Positions 12,116-23,000 of a stretch of DNA of 64,000 nt are shown here, one piece after another. Location of the stretch: positions 1 through 64,000 of the forward strand of contig JAOBSW010000484.1 of assembly GCA_026214975.1 (NCBI GenBank). The letters run 5' to 3'. The notes under the pieces were generated by a model that did not search any database, had not been told where the DNA came from, and worked only from the letters and a program-made list of their open reading frames with translations. Positions within the stretch are counted from its first letter, which is position 1; each line of letters begins with the position of its first letter. The translations under genes and the position numbers were made by a program. This DNA comes from Gentiana macrophylla. Its lineage: Eukaryota > Streptophyta > Magnoliopsida > Gentianales > Gentianaceae.

Positions 12116-12271
12116 CTTAACCGACATTTTGAAAGCTGATTGGAGGACAAAAACCTGCTTGCCGCTCGGCAATTTACAGAATCGACATCCAACTTAATCG
12201 ACATTTTGAAAGCTGATTGGAAGAAAAAAAAAAACCGCTTTCTGCACGGCAATTTACAGAATTGACATTCA
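12116..12271 (+). repeat. 77/79-bp tandem duplication
   Basis: Unit 1 (12,116-12,192) and unit 2 (12,193-12,271) both read CTTAAYCGACATTTTGAAAG onwards and end GACATYCAA. The corresponding DNA in copy 2 (about 28,246-28,322) has one unit, so the doubling occurred in copy 1 after the segmental duplication, or was lost from copy 2. Confidence 0.85.
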
Positions 12272-12282
12272 AAATGGTCGAT

Positions 12283-12378
12283 CCAGTGAACTGTACAGCC
12301 GTTGGGGTGAAAATAAATATGCCAAATGAACCAGTGAGCTGTACAGCCGTTGGGGTGAAAATAAATATGCCAAATGAA
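12283..12378 (+). repeat. 48-bp tandem duplication
   Basis: Units 12,283-12,330 and 12,331-12,378 both start CCAGTGARCTGTACAGCCGT and end ATGCCAAATGAA. They differ at one or two bases. Copy 2 has a single unit near 28,335-28,383. Confidence 0.9.
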
Positions 12379-12878
12379 AAACCAAGTTTCTCTCGGTACT
12401 GGATAAGTAATTTGGTACCTTTGCATAGAATAAGGACTGGTGTGTAAAAAAAAAAAAACATGGATCAATTATTTGCACCGAAGATCTATTTTGGCACGTC
12501 ATATGAAGTAAAAATAGACGTCTTAATTGACGTCATTGTTTTTATTTTGTTGGTCTCATTCTACTACGTTACCAAATTACCCCATATGAAGTTCAAACAA
12601 AAAAAAAAAAAAACAAACAAAAAAAAAAACGACAACAACATCTTAACGGACACCAAAGTTTTTGATTTGAGGATTTCAACATCAGTCGTGTCACCACATT
12701 ACCTTATAGCATCTTAATGGAGACTATAGTTTTTTGCTTTGTGGGTCTAGCTACTCTACCAAAACACCATATTTATAGTGTAAATAAATAAATAAAACAC
12801 TTGTAACAATCCTTATGCTATCATCAATCTTCCAAGATTATAAAACACCCTTACATTTTTGAATTGTACAATCCCCAC

Positions 12879-13399
12879 CAGGACCGGCCCTACTGGTGAG
12901 CCACAGAGATCATGATCTTAAAGTTTCAGTGTCGGGATGGCCGATAATCATATAATGTTTCGCTAAAAGAAAGAAAAATATTCGTATAGATTCAATCCAA
13001 TTCAACCTAATATAATATGATAATTTTTTTTTTTATAAAGACCCAATTTTTTTTTTACTCCCTTAATGAACTGATGCATGTATTGGTTTAGGTTTCGGGG
13101 ACGTTGCCTTCCAACCCCCACGAGTTGGCGCTGCCCCCTCGACCCCTGCGAAGGGGCTATGATCCCTCGACCCACCGCGACTTGACCGGACAGGTCGAAC
13201 CCCGTTCGTTCGCGATAATATTATTTCGCTCAAGAACTCAGATGCAAGAGATTATAAAAATATTTATGAAAAAAATATCTAACAAAAGGTCCCATTAAAA
13301 ATTAATTCTTCCAAAAGACTACTTTGTAGGTATGTTTTGAGACTATTAATAAATTGAATTTGTATTTACAGACGTTAAAAACACGATAAGTATGTTTTG

Positions 13400-13435
<36 letters not shown>

Positions 13436-13501
13436 TCAACTAAAATCGCTCGATTCGGAGACTACTTTAAACCTCCAAAAATACGCCAAGGGCCGGCCCT
13501 G
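12879..13501. mobile_element. Non-autonomous hAT-type DNA transposon (MITE), 623 bp
   Basis: The ends form a 13-bp imperfect inverted repeat: left CAGGACCGGCCCT, right (reverse complement) CAGGGCCGGCCCT. The flanks are ATCCCCAC (12,871-12,878) and ATCCCCCAC (13,502-13,510), an 8-bp target duplication with one extra C. The RAPTOR copy 2 flank near 28,858-28,868 has the uninterrupted site with a single ATCCCCAC, which shows the insertion directly. Ends and TSD length fit the hAT superfamily. There is no transposase. Inside are a GC-rich patch (13,085-13,215) and a run of 34 A (13,400-13,433). It would need a transposase supplied elsewhere. Confidence 0.85.
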
Positions 13502-15228
13502 ATCCCCCACCCTCCTTCTCACCCTGCATCCAATGAAATAGTTACAACCCCTCTGTATTGGTAAAGAATAAGTTCTACTAGTGTTCATTCAATTGTAACT
13601 ACTTTTATTTGAGACATGGTAAAAGAAATTTATGGTTTGTTTTTTCTTTCTTTACGTAATGGAATCCTTCGTGTTATTCTTATCAGTTTTACAAGTGTTT
13701 ATAAAATGTATGTAATATTCTCGATTTTAGGAAAAGCAGAGCGTGTCATTTTCATAAAACGAAATATTATTATTTTCACTTCTTTTATCGGAGTTAAGTA
13801 TTTCTTTTATATTTATGTATATAGTCGAAATTTGGATATATTTGGAAAAAAAAAAAATCTGATTTCCTAATTATTAAGGATTAATTAAGGAAAAGAGATA
13901 ATAGGAAATTATTTCGGGATTTTCTATTTAATGGAAATAAATCTCATTAGTTCTCATAACCAAAAACAAATCAGATTTCTTCCCACGTACAAAACAAACG
14001 ACGCAGAAGCTGAGAAAAGGGCTGAGAGATTTCTTCAAATTTCTTAGTCGTTTCTCAACCGTTTTCAGATCAGAGTAGAACAACGGAATCGTCGTGAAGA
14101 GAGTGTCGATTCAACACCAGAAAGTTGGAGTTTTTCCTAAGGTATGTTTCAAACCCTAGATGCGGTTATGGACGTTTTTGATGAATCTAAACTCTTGAAT
14201 TCGTAGTCTTTTATGTTTAGAAGCGCGTGATCGAATCTAATCTGATGTTGGAGTGATCACATAGGTTTTCTGCCGAGAAGATCAATTTTTCTGCAGTTTT
14301 TTTGAGAGTTTGAGTTGGAATTGCTTGCTTATAAGGTAAGAGGATCTTCCTACAAGTTAATTATGGTTTACAAAGGTTAGATCGTGTTTTTGGTTCGTTC
14401 TGTAAGAGGGTTTTCATACCGAACAATTGATGTTTTATAATTTTAAGGTGGAGTAATGGATGTTCTAACCGTGATGATTAATTTTATGTAAGCTCTTATG
14501 TCGTTTGGTGTAAATCCCGTGCTGCTGTAATGTTAATTCTTTTCTCAACTTGACTGAATTATGGACCGTAAATATATGTCGAAGAGTCACGGTTGTTCCG
14601 TCTGTGCAGGAGCGCATCACGCAGGTTACTTTAGTATATGTAAATAAAAAAACAATTTCTTTTAGTCTGTCCTTTTGCTTGTGTATTTTGGGTAGTAGGT
14701 TGCTTATAATATTTGTTACTAGTGGTGAATCCCAATACCGTAAAAGCGTCTTGTGAAGACAGAACGTAGAAGTGGTTTTAAAAAATATGAAAGTCATATA
14801 GTTTAAAAAGATGAAGATTCACATAAACCAAATAATTACAAAATGCATGATTCTTATTTATACTAAGTTCATATACCTAAAAGATACATATGTTTAGCTG
14901 TCATAACTTATAAAAGATAGTGGAATATGATGATTGCAAAAGTTACAGCCATGCATTTTTATTGATTCGTTAAGGATGATATGATTGAAAGAATTTTGGA
15001 TAAATCAAACCCCACCCTAAATCGCCGTCCTTCTTCTTCGTCCCTTCTTCTGTAAAATGAAAGCCTAGAAACCCTCCCACTACCCACCGCCTCTATCTAT
15101 TCCATAATGTAAACAGCTGGCCCTATCCCCCCCTCTCCCCGCTCATCCCACTCCGTTCTTAGACCAAATCGTATACTATTAGATATATATTATCCACAAA
15201 ATCTTTGGCCCATTATAATTAAGACAAG

Positions 15229-15230
<2 letters not shown>

Positions 15231-15276
<46 letters not shown>

Positions 15277-15294
15277 TTATTATTATTATTATTA
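15231..15294. repeat. (TA)n followed by (ATT)n microsatellite
   Basis: About 21 TA dinucleotides (15,231-15,272) run straight into seven ATT units. This is a simple repeat inside the Tekay-like LTR. Confidence 0.95.
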
Positions 15295-15680
15295 GTAATA
15301 ACCCATTCTTTAATTAATCCATTAAATGAGCAAGTATAACCCTAATAACATGTTAGTGGTACAACACACAACATATGCCCAAATGTAAATGAAATAAAAT
15401 TTCATAATTTAATAGAAAATACATATGAATTAGTGTGTCCAATATCATAATGAATATATATAATCTTACTAATATGCTGCATGATGTTAAAGACATCGAT
15501 TTTAATTCAATGTAGTGGATATTCATTCCATCATACCCGTTAATATAACATAAAACTATATTAAACATTCCATATTTTTTGTATGGCATTCCGTATTTTT
15601 TTATATTTTTTATTTTTGGGTTTTTAATGTGATGTTTTCATCCGTTTTAATAAATGTTGATTTTATTTTTGTTCTAGATG

Positions 15681-16600
15681 TATATATAGATACATCATAT
15701 CACATAAATGTACATACATATTGGATACATCATATCAATAAATGGATACATGAATCTTCCGTACGATTTTTTTTAATAATATTTCGTTTTTTTTTTTTTT
15801 TTTTTTTTTTGGTTCAAGAAAACCACACTATTTTTTGTTGTAGATGTTTATCTATATAGATATAGATATATACATCATATCATATGTAAATGTACATACA
15901 CATTGGATACATCATATATGAAGAAATTGATACATGAATCTTCCCTAATATATATATATTTTTAATACAATTTCATAATATTATTTTTTTTGGTTCAAAA
16001 GAAGAAGCACACTATTTTTTTTTGGTTCAAAAGAAGAAGCACACTATTTTATAGATTTAAAAAAATTTCCCTGCTGACACGTGTCGTAGGAGAGCTTTGC
16101 GCGTGTCACCCTCTACATCAATTCCCCTCTCTTCTTATTAGATATATAGATACATCATATCACATAAATGTACATACATATTGGATACATCATATCAATA
16201 AATGGATACATGAATCTTCCGTACGATTTTTTTTAATAATATTTCGTTTTTTTTTTTTTTTTTTGGTTCAAGAAAACCACACTATTTTTTGTTGTAGATG
16301 TTTATCTATATAGATATAGATATATACATCATATCATATGTAAATGTACATACACATTGGATACATCATATATGAAGAAATTGATACATGAATCTTCCCT
16401 AATATATATATATTTTTAATACAATTTCATAATATTATTTTTTTTGGTTCAAAAGAAGAAGCACACTATTTTTTTTTGGTTCAAAAGAAGAAGCACACTA
16501 TTTTATAGATTTAAAAAAATTTCCCTGCTGACACGTGTCAAGCCCAGAGCTTGCCACGTGGCAGCCTCACATTCAATTCCCCTCTCTTCTTATTAGATAT
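15681..16600. repeat. 460-bp tandem duplication in AT-rich DNA
   Basis: Unit 1 (about 15,681-16,140) and unit 2 (16,141-16,600) are nearly identical with a period of 460 bp. Matching landmarks are TACATCATATCACATAAATG at 15,691 and 16,151, and CTCTCTTCTTATTAGATATA near the end of each unit. They differ mainly in T-run length and in about 45 bp after GACACGTGTC. Each unit also contains a smaller doublet of GGTTCAAAAGAAGAAGCACA. Confidence 0.9.
16532..16562. promoter_or_regulatory. Two palindromic G-box (CACGTG) motifs
   Basis: GACACGTGTC and, 15 bp further on, TGCCACGTGGCA are perfect palindromes with the G-box/ABRE core bound by plant bZIP and bHLH factors. Unit 1 of the tandem duplication keeps the first (about 16,076-16,085), but the second is changed to GCGCGTGTCA. 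Whether they act in LTR transcription is unknown. Confidence 0.4.
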
Positions 16601-16640
16601 ATAGATATATGTTAGATCCTTCCCAGGAAACTATCGTAGG

Positions 16641-16643
<3 letters not shown>

Positions 16644-16707
<64 letters not shown>
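16644..16707. repeat. A-run followed by (AAT)n microsatellite
   Basis: About 29 A residues followed by about 11 AAT units. It may be the decayed poly(A) tail of a retroelement, but no body is recognisable next to it. Confidence 0.9.
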
Positions 16708-18018
16708 TGAACTATGCAGATGGGTTTCGAAAGAAAGAAAGAAAAAAGATAATTTAATAAATATATAATATATGGTTGTCTGGTATTTTTGTGTTGTGTT
16801 ATTTATTGTCTGAAAAAGAAAAAAAAAATATGATTTAGTATACAGTGAATTTTGTAGCTAATGTTATTGTGATGTTTAGCTTGAATTGTAGTATTGTTAA
16901 TGAGTTTAAATAACATTAATTAAACATAAACAAACCCCGATTGAATTCTGATGCGTTTGGTTCCGGCACTGGACGTATTCTTAAAGGGCGTTGAAGTTCG
17001 GGACCGTCGGAAAGGCATGAAATGGCTTGTGCTTTGATGATCTAGAGTTCATCAATGTCTGTGTACTTGATAGGATGTGATGTCTAGCTGTCTAAGTGAG
17101 GGAGTAGAGTTGATAAGGTGAGTATTGCTTGGAAAACACTTAGGTGGCTAGTTAATTCACAATAATAATTACATAAGTGTAGTAAAAGATGAAAACTCAC
17201 TTATTCTCGGTTAGACACTGATTCATATCGGCGATGTGATACGTTCAGTAAAAGCGAACAACGCTGCTAGCCTATAAACGGCTGAATGGCAGTGGAGGAA
17301 ATTCGCCGAACGTATACGCATACCAGGGAGATCCCGGGACTATCGGTGCTACTCACTGTAGTTGGTAAGTACATCTCGTGGTGGAATTTTCATCATGCAT
17401 AGTGCCCTTGAGTAGTGATGTAACCAAGATAAGCTAAGCTAGAAACGTATAGTCATGACGTGTTGATTGTCATGGAATGAACCTTAGATTGAGTCGGTCT
17501 CAAAAAGATAATCTTTACGATAAAACTGGTTAAACAGCCTTAATTAAATGGTAGCTTCTACTTCTTACTATGTACATGGTACTTACCTCAAATGCATGTT
17601 TATTTATGTGTTTGGGGGAGAGAAGACGAACAGGTAACCCCGGAGTTCGAGGAGGACTTTGATGGCGACGTTTGAGGACGCCGGAGTTGAAGACCTTGAT
17701 TATTTATATTTTATTTATACTTTAGACTTTGATTATTGTTGGAAACTTTGTATTTACTTCTTAGATTTTGGAGTATTTGTATATTTGGATTTCGTTGGTT
17801 TCTTTCCAATGTAATAATGTTACATTTCTATCTTTAGACGTCGAGTTTCTATTCTTGGTTATTTGAAAAAAAATTACCCGAGTCTTTTGCTTCCGTTTGC
17901 TTTAATTTGATACGACGTAGTAGAGGCTTACGTATAAAGTGAAATTTATTTTAATTTATACGTGCCGAACGTTCCTTTTCCGGATAAGGACTCGGTGTCC
18001 GGGAACGGGGCGTTACAG

Positions 18019-18030
18019 TTGGTATCAGAG
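18019..18030 (+). promoter_or_regulatory. Primer-binding site of the Tekay-like element
   Basis: TTGGTATCAGAG matches the initiator-Met tRNA complement and starts two bases after the LTR end. This spacing is usual for chromovirus gypsy elements. Confidence 0.85.
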
Positions 18031-18115
18031 AGAAGCGTCTTTTAGGCTTTCTTTCTTTTAAGATAAGTATTCTTTAGACCTCTTAGTAACGTTCTGGTTT
18101 TCTTTGATCATCAGG

Positions 18116-19345
18116 ATGGTGACGACTAGAACCGGAGCGGGTGCAGAAGCTTCAGGAGTACGTCGAGAGAGTCCGACACCAGTCGTAAGAGGCGGTTTTG
18201 TGAGGCAGAATCCTTCACCTCATCCGAGCCCCACTCCACCCCCTCATACTGCGACCCCTACACCACAATCTTAGTGGAGTCAGTCACCCCGACCACGGTT
18301 TAATCCTACACCATGACCTCAGCCAAGGTACAACTACATCTATGGAGAACCCGGGGAAGCCCCCATCCGTGTCACCGTAGTAGGAGACATTCCACCAGTT
18401 TACGTCCCTCCAGCAACCAACATTTAACCTCCACCTATAAGTGTTTATCAGCCACCGGTAAGCCACCCTTCCCCACCAGTGTTTCATCACCAGTAACATC
18501 AGGCAATTTACCCTCCTCCAGTAGGTCACACTCCTCGACCTACTATACCCCCTTCATCTCTTTTTGACCATCAACAAGGCATTGGTTACCCACCCTACGG
18601 CCTTTATCAACCACCGCCATACCAGCAACAACAATATCAGCAAGAAATACCTTTTGGATACCAACCAGTCACATCAGTTAGACCGGTTTTCGAGCAAGCA
18701 CCACCAGTTGATTGGTATACGAGACTAAGGAGGAACAGAGTTCAAGACTTCTTTGGGAATGTGGAACATTCAAAGGCTGAGGAATGGTTAAGAAGTTTTG
18801 AGAAAGCTTGCAGGAACATAAACGTCCCTCGAATGCGAGATGGCCCAGTTGGCGATTGGTTTCCTTTTGGGTGCGGTCAAGCTTGGGGTGACGCTATATC
18901 TGAGCAAAAGAACAGAAAATGACAGATTGGGAAAGCTTCAAGGCTATGTTTTACAACGAGTATTTCCCAGCAACAGCGCAGGCAGACAAGGCAAGTCAGT
19001 TCTTAAAGCTTAAGCAGGGTAATTATATGACGTGTCTCAGTACACAACAAGTTTAATGAGTTGGGAAGGATTTACCCCGAGCTTATGAAGGTCGAAGAGA
19101 GTAAGATGGCACTCTACAAAGAAGGATTGTCCTATGAAATACAATCTGGGATGTTGGGTTTCACAGCCAAGAACATGGCTGAGCTTCTGAACAAAGCCTT
19201 GGAGGTTGAGACCTTCAGGAAGAAGGCCACCGTGGTTATTGGAAACAAGAGAAGTTTTGGAACAAGTCAAGGGAATAACCGAGGAGCACCGCAACAGAAT
19301 GTTAAGAAGACGACAGCCCCTAAGCCACATTGTAATATATGTTGA
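18116..19345 (+). pseudogene. Ty3/gypsy gag, broken and truncated
   Basis: The reading frame opens at 18,116 with MVTTRTGAGAEASGVRR and meets a TAG at 18,272. Further stops follow, but the protein can be traced across frames: a Pro/Tyr/Gln-rich N-terminal part, then the Retrotrans_gag core with VDWYTRLRRNRVQDFFGNVE and AEEWLRSFEKACRNINVP, then YKEGLSYEIQSGMLGF and AELLNKALEVETFRKKATVV. It ends at PHCNIC, the first cysteines of the zinc knuckle, where the sequence switches abruptly to RAPTOR intron DNA. Protease, reverse transcriptase, integrase and 3' LTR are missing. Confident as a gypsy gag; Tekay/Del lineage is likely. Confidence 0.85.
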
Positions 19346-19419
19346 GAGATAGGTGTTCTATCCTGTGTGTTCTAGTTATTCTGCTTTTCCCCGTATGGCA
19401 TAGTAACTTGGCGGGTAGG

Positions 19420-21070
19420 TGTTGGACTTATTTTAAGTTTTAGTGATGAGTGCCAGAGTAGATGTTATTAAGCAAAGGCAAAAATATGTCTAGATCAAAT
19501 GTATAGGATTATTAGAGTTTGATCTTGTATAGGTTTGATCAAACAAGCACTGTAAAAGGTCGGTTGACTTTCATGATGAGACTGTCAGATCAAGTAGGTA
19601 CCTGAGTCAGTAGACTAGTTTAGGAACTCTTTGAGAGGCGAAGGCCGAGGGCTCAAACTCAGTTATTGAAGGCTAAGGGATCAAACTTAGTATTTAAAAT
19701 CAAGGATATGAAATCAGAATTTAGGGAAGTCTGTGATGACCTAAACTGATTGCATATACCTTATGCACAAGGTCTAAGTTCCATAAGTTAAGTGGTGATT
19801 GGAACTTAGTTATATTCAAAATGGTGTAATCTAACTTCATAATAAAAATTTAGATATAAGAGAAGCCAGCTGCAGTGTTTTATAAACACATCAACCTTGA
19901 ATCAGCTGACTGATATGTATTTCAGCAGACTTACATACACAGGAACCTGCTGAACATATATTTTGATTTAATCAAAGGTTACATTGGAAGTTTACAAGAA
20001 AAGGGCAGATAACAACTCTTGATTTTATCAACAAATCAATGGCTAAGATTAAAGGGACGTTGGAAAGAAACATAGGTTTATCCAATGAATACAAGTCAAA
20101 GGGTGAACAATCTGAAATCTGACAAAAAGTAAATCGACGATTGTCGATACTATATCTGAGGGACGTAAAACAAGTCAAGATGGGACAAATCTGAAACGTC
20201 TATGTTTGAATTTCAAACATAAGTCACAAGGATTCTCACCTATAAATAGAAGACCCCTGTTACATAACCAGATGATGATTTTGAAGAGAAAAACAACAGA
20301 TAATCTTGAGCTTCAGATTCTTATCAAGAAGTCACCCTACTGAACTTAAAGCTATCGATCCAGTAAACTTCTTCAAGTGTAATGTTATCAAGCTACATCA
20401 GTTTTACACTTGAAGAATCCAAGTTGTTGATCATATCATCTCGATCAATTGCTTGAAGGTGAATCACTTACTTGATTCAAACTTTCTTTTACAAGAAATT
20501 CATCAAGACAAAGTGAAGCATCTTTGGGTGTCAAGGATTGTTGTTTGTGGTGGAGTGGTGAAGAGGCAATCCTACCCTTCAAGGACCGATGGAAGACTTT
20601 GGAGCAAACAATCCTACACATTCCAAGTGTTCGGTTTGTGAAGCCATAGTTATTGGTGAAGGACAAACAACTTAGGGATTTTTGTAATCGCTACCTCAAG
20701 GATCTACAGTGAATTACCTCCAACATCACAGGAGAAGAGTGGAGTGACATGATTACACCACCTGGAACCACTATCAAAATTGCCTACTTACTTTCTGCAT
20801 TTACATATTTAGCACATCAACTTACTGAACTAGCGACTGAATCACACACATACACTACTGAGTATTTAATTCTTGGTATCATATTTTAACAACAAGTAAT
20901 AAGGCTTAATTTAAATATATTCTCACGCAAAAATTCAAGAAAGTCTATAGTCATCGACTATCGAGCAATCAATGAGATCAAGGGTTGAGTTTGTTAACTC
21001 CAAAAGTTTTAAGTGTTAAGTTTATTCACCCCCCCTTAAACTTAACCAAAGCCTTTTCAAGGGACCAACA
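19420..21070 (+). mobile_element. Solo LTR, 1651 bp, in an intron of RAPTOR copy 2
   Basis: It begins TGTTGGACTTATTTTAAG and ends TTCAAGGGACCAACA. The flanks are GTAGG (19,415-19,419) and ATAGG (21,071-21,075), a 5-bp target duplication with one mismatch, and copy 1 shows the unoccupied sequence at about 5248. A TATA box (CCTATAAATAGAAG, near 20,239) marks plus orientation. The end shares GGGACCAACA with the solo LTRs at 36,116 and 44,716 but the bodies differ, so it is a related, separate family. Long LTRs of this kind suggest SIRE/Maximus-type copia; no coding DNA is present to prove it. Confidence 0.85.
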
Positions 21071-22699
21071 ATAGGTTTTGAGTGCTGTTTAAGGTTCAGT
21101 AGTGCGACTCCTGTAATTTCGCAGTTTTTATTTCCGTGTGAACTTTAGTCTTTTCCTTTACATTAAAAGGGCTTCTAAGCCTCATTGTAATATACCAAAA
21201 CCAATAAGACAATCGTCTCGTCTATACTTTTACTTCTGAACATTGTTACTTGCATCTGATAGTTTTTCTGTGTTGAATTTACTCAATTTACATTTCCTAG
21301 GTTTGTTGTAGTGGTCATTCTTCTTGTTGCTGAAGTTGGTTCTTCACTTGTTATCTTTTAATATTTGGTTGGTGTTGGCTTACACTAATGCGTGTGGTTA
21401 TGTTATAACTTGTTCATTTTCGCCTTATGTTTGTTTGAGATACATTTTGGTTTTGCTCCCATTTGCAGCTCTTGCTCGTTTTGCTTTTGGTCATAGCAAG
21501 CACATGAAATCGCTTGTTGTTGATACCTGAAGCCACAACTTAACATCAGTCTTCGACTTCCTTGCCTTCCTTTGTTGTCAAGGGTCCAAGTAGAGGTTAT
21601 TCAACCTCAACTCAGAGCATGTCACATGGAAGTGCTATTCCATCCACTATGTCTCCTTTCTTTGAGAGCCGCAGAAAACAACCACCTGTAGTTCGTGATG
21701 GAAGAGACTCTTCTAAGTAGTCCCTCAGGGACACAGGAATCATGCATGGATCTCTGCGTCGATGACTCATCTCAACATTCCGATTCTCATTGTCATGCTT
21801 AATGATTGCATTAACAATGGATTAGTCAACCATGGAAGGCTTAGACCTATAGACAATGCAGTTTATTCACAATGTGTGTTGGCAATGTGCACACTAGCCA
21901 AAGATCCATCACCACGCATCTCTAGCCTTGGTTGAAGTGTACTATCTATTATTGGCATTGAACAAGTGGTTGCAAAATTTGTAAAGCCTGCTGGTGGCAG
22001 TGCTCGTCAAGGTGAATCCTCAGCTAACTCTAGCCCTAGTTTGGCTGGGTTAGCCTGCTCATCATCTTGGTTTGACACGAATGGAGGTAGTTCTTTTATC
22101 AAATTTGTTTTCAATAATTACGCTTTCCCCACCCCCACCCCAACCCCACCCTTTATTTCTCCCTCCTCCCCCAACGGTAAATTGATCATGGTGTCATTAA
22201 AAATGTCATAATTTTTTATTTTTCAAGAAAACAAAGCAATGAAACCAATGGTTGGTAATGTCCTCCCAGGAGCTGTAACCTGTAAGGCAAACAACATAAC
22301 GCATACATCACAGCTATAACAGGAATATCAAACTATACATGAGAATATACATACAACTTAAATAAGACATCAAATTGAGGCACTTACAACTAATATATCT
22401 AATTTAATTCTGCCCACAACCTTCCATTTTCCAGGCGCCCCCAACCACGAAACCGACTCTTGTGATTCGTTTGACCCTGAATTGTTTTCTTGAACCCTTC
22501 AATTTTTTTGTAGCTGATATTTGTTTCCCTCTAGATGTGTTGAGATGGGAAATGAAAACTATTAGCCACACATGAAGTTTGTGAATAAGTGAGTGTCTGA
22601 TAATAAGCTAGGAATATCCGCCTTTCTGCTAAACAGGATGTATTGAACTCATAATTCATTAGATACCTTTTATGAATGTCAACTAAGTATCGTAAGTAA

Positions 22700-22811
22700 A
22701 TTGCTCCCGGTCCCAGGGCTCTGACCGCGTGCCTGTGGAAGAATGAGCCGGCGACTCATAGGCAATGGCTTGGTTAAGGAACCCACCGGAGCCGTGAATA
22801 AAGCGAGTCTT
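22700..22811 (+). pseudogene. rrn23: Plastid 23S rRNA fragment
   Basis: A stretch of about 110 bp contains the conserved bacterial/plastid 23S motif GAATGAGCCGGCGACTCA followed by AACCCACCGGAGCCGT and ending AAGCGAGTCT. A real plastid gene would continue for about 2.8 kb. Here it is cut off and followed by unrelated DNA. Confidence 0.85.
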
Positions 22812-22925
22812 ATAGAATCCCACTATACATCTAAATACACGAATCTTCCATTGACTATATATTTGTGTCGTGAGCACAGGGGGCCCTGTGCTTTTTATGT
22901 TTATGTTTGCTCAATGAAAATCACA

Positions 22926-23000
22926 TAACTGGATCGGAAAAAAAGGGGATTCGAGTTGTAAGATATCTAATGAAACCGTCGCTGGAATTGAAATCTTATT
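22926..23000 (+). pseudogene. ycf2: Plastid ycf2 fragment
   Basis: The segment AACTGGATCGGAAAAAAAGG through AAACCGTCGCTGGAATTGAA corresponds to the 5' part of plastid ycf2 (protein pieces NWIGKK and [13 protein letters not shown]), with indels. ycf2 lies near the rRNA genes in the plastid inverted repeat, but not adjacent to this part of 23S, so the join is a rearrangement. Confidence 0.75.

Larger units (their letters stand above)
11100..12878 (+). other. 3' flank of RAPTOR copy 1
   Basis: The first 170 bp match the flank of copy 2. Bases 11,271-12,051 have no counterpart in copy 2, which holds a different 469 bp at 27,702-28,170. Homology resumes at 12,052 (28,171 in copy 2) and continues to the hAT insertion. 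The unique part contains pyrimidine-rich DNA and one exon-like 72-bp segment (11,316-11,387). The remainder is AT-rich with short A runs. Confidence 0.6.
13711..18017 (+). mobile_element. Long 5' LTR of a Tekay/Del-like Ty3/gypsy element
   Basis: The right boundary is firm: GGGCGTTACA at 18,008-18,017, directly followed by a primer-binding site and gag. The left boundary is inferred from TGTAATATTC at 13,711, which mirrors the TTACA end, and from copy 2, whose flank at about 29,073 continues uninterrupted after ATGTATG. The 4.3-kb length is large because an AT-rich tract with a 460-bp tandem duplication lies inside (about 15,180-16,710), probably a later insertion. The lineage call rests on the TGTAA..TTACA ends, the PBS and the gag type. 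No 3' LTR is present. Confidence 0.65.

Noticed and set aside
12082..12502. Overlapping frames on both strands over 12,082-12,502
   Set aside because: They arise from the tandem duplications and AT/A-rich DNA; repeats in the protein simply mirror the DNA repeats.
18284..18567. Open frames on both strands within the gypsy gag
   Set aside because: The Pro-rich gag coding sequence, read in other frames, explains them.
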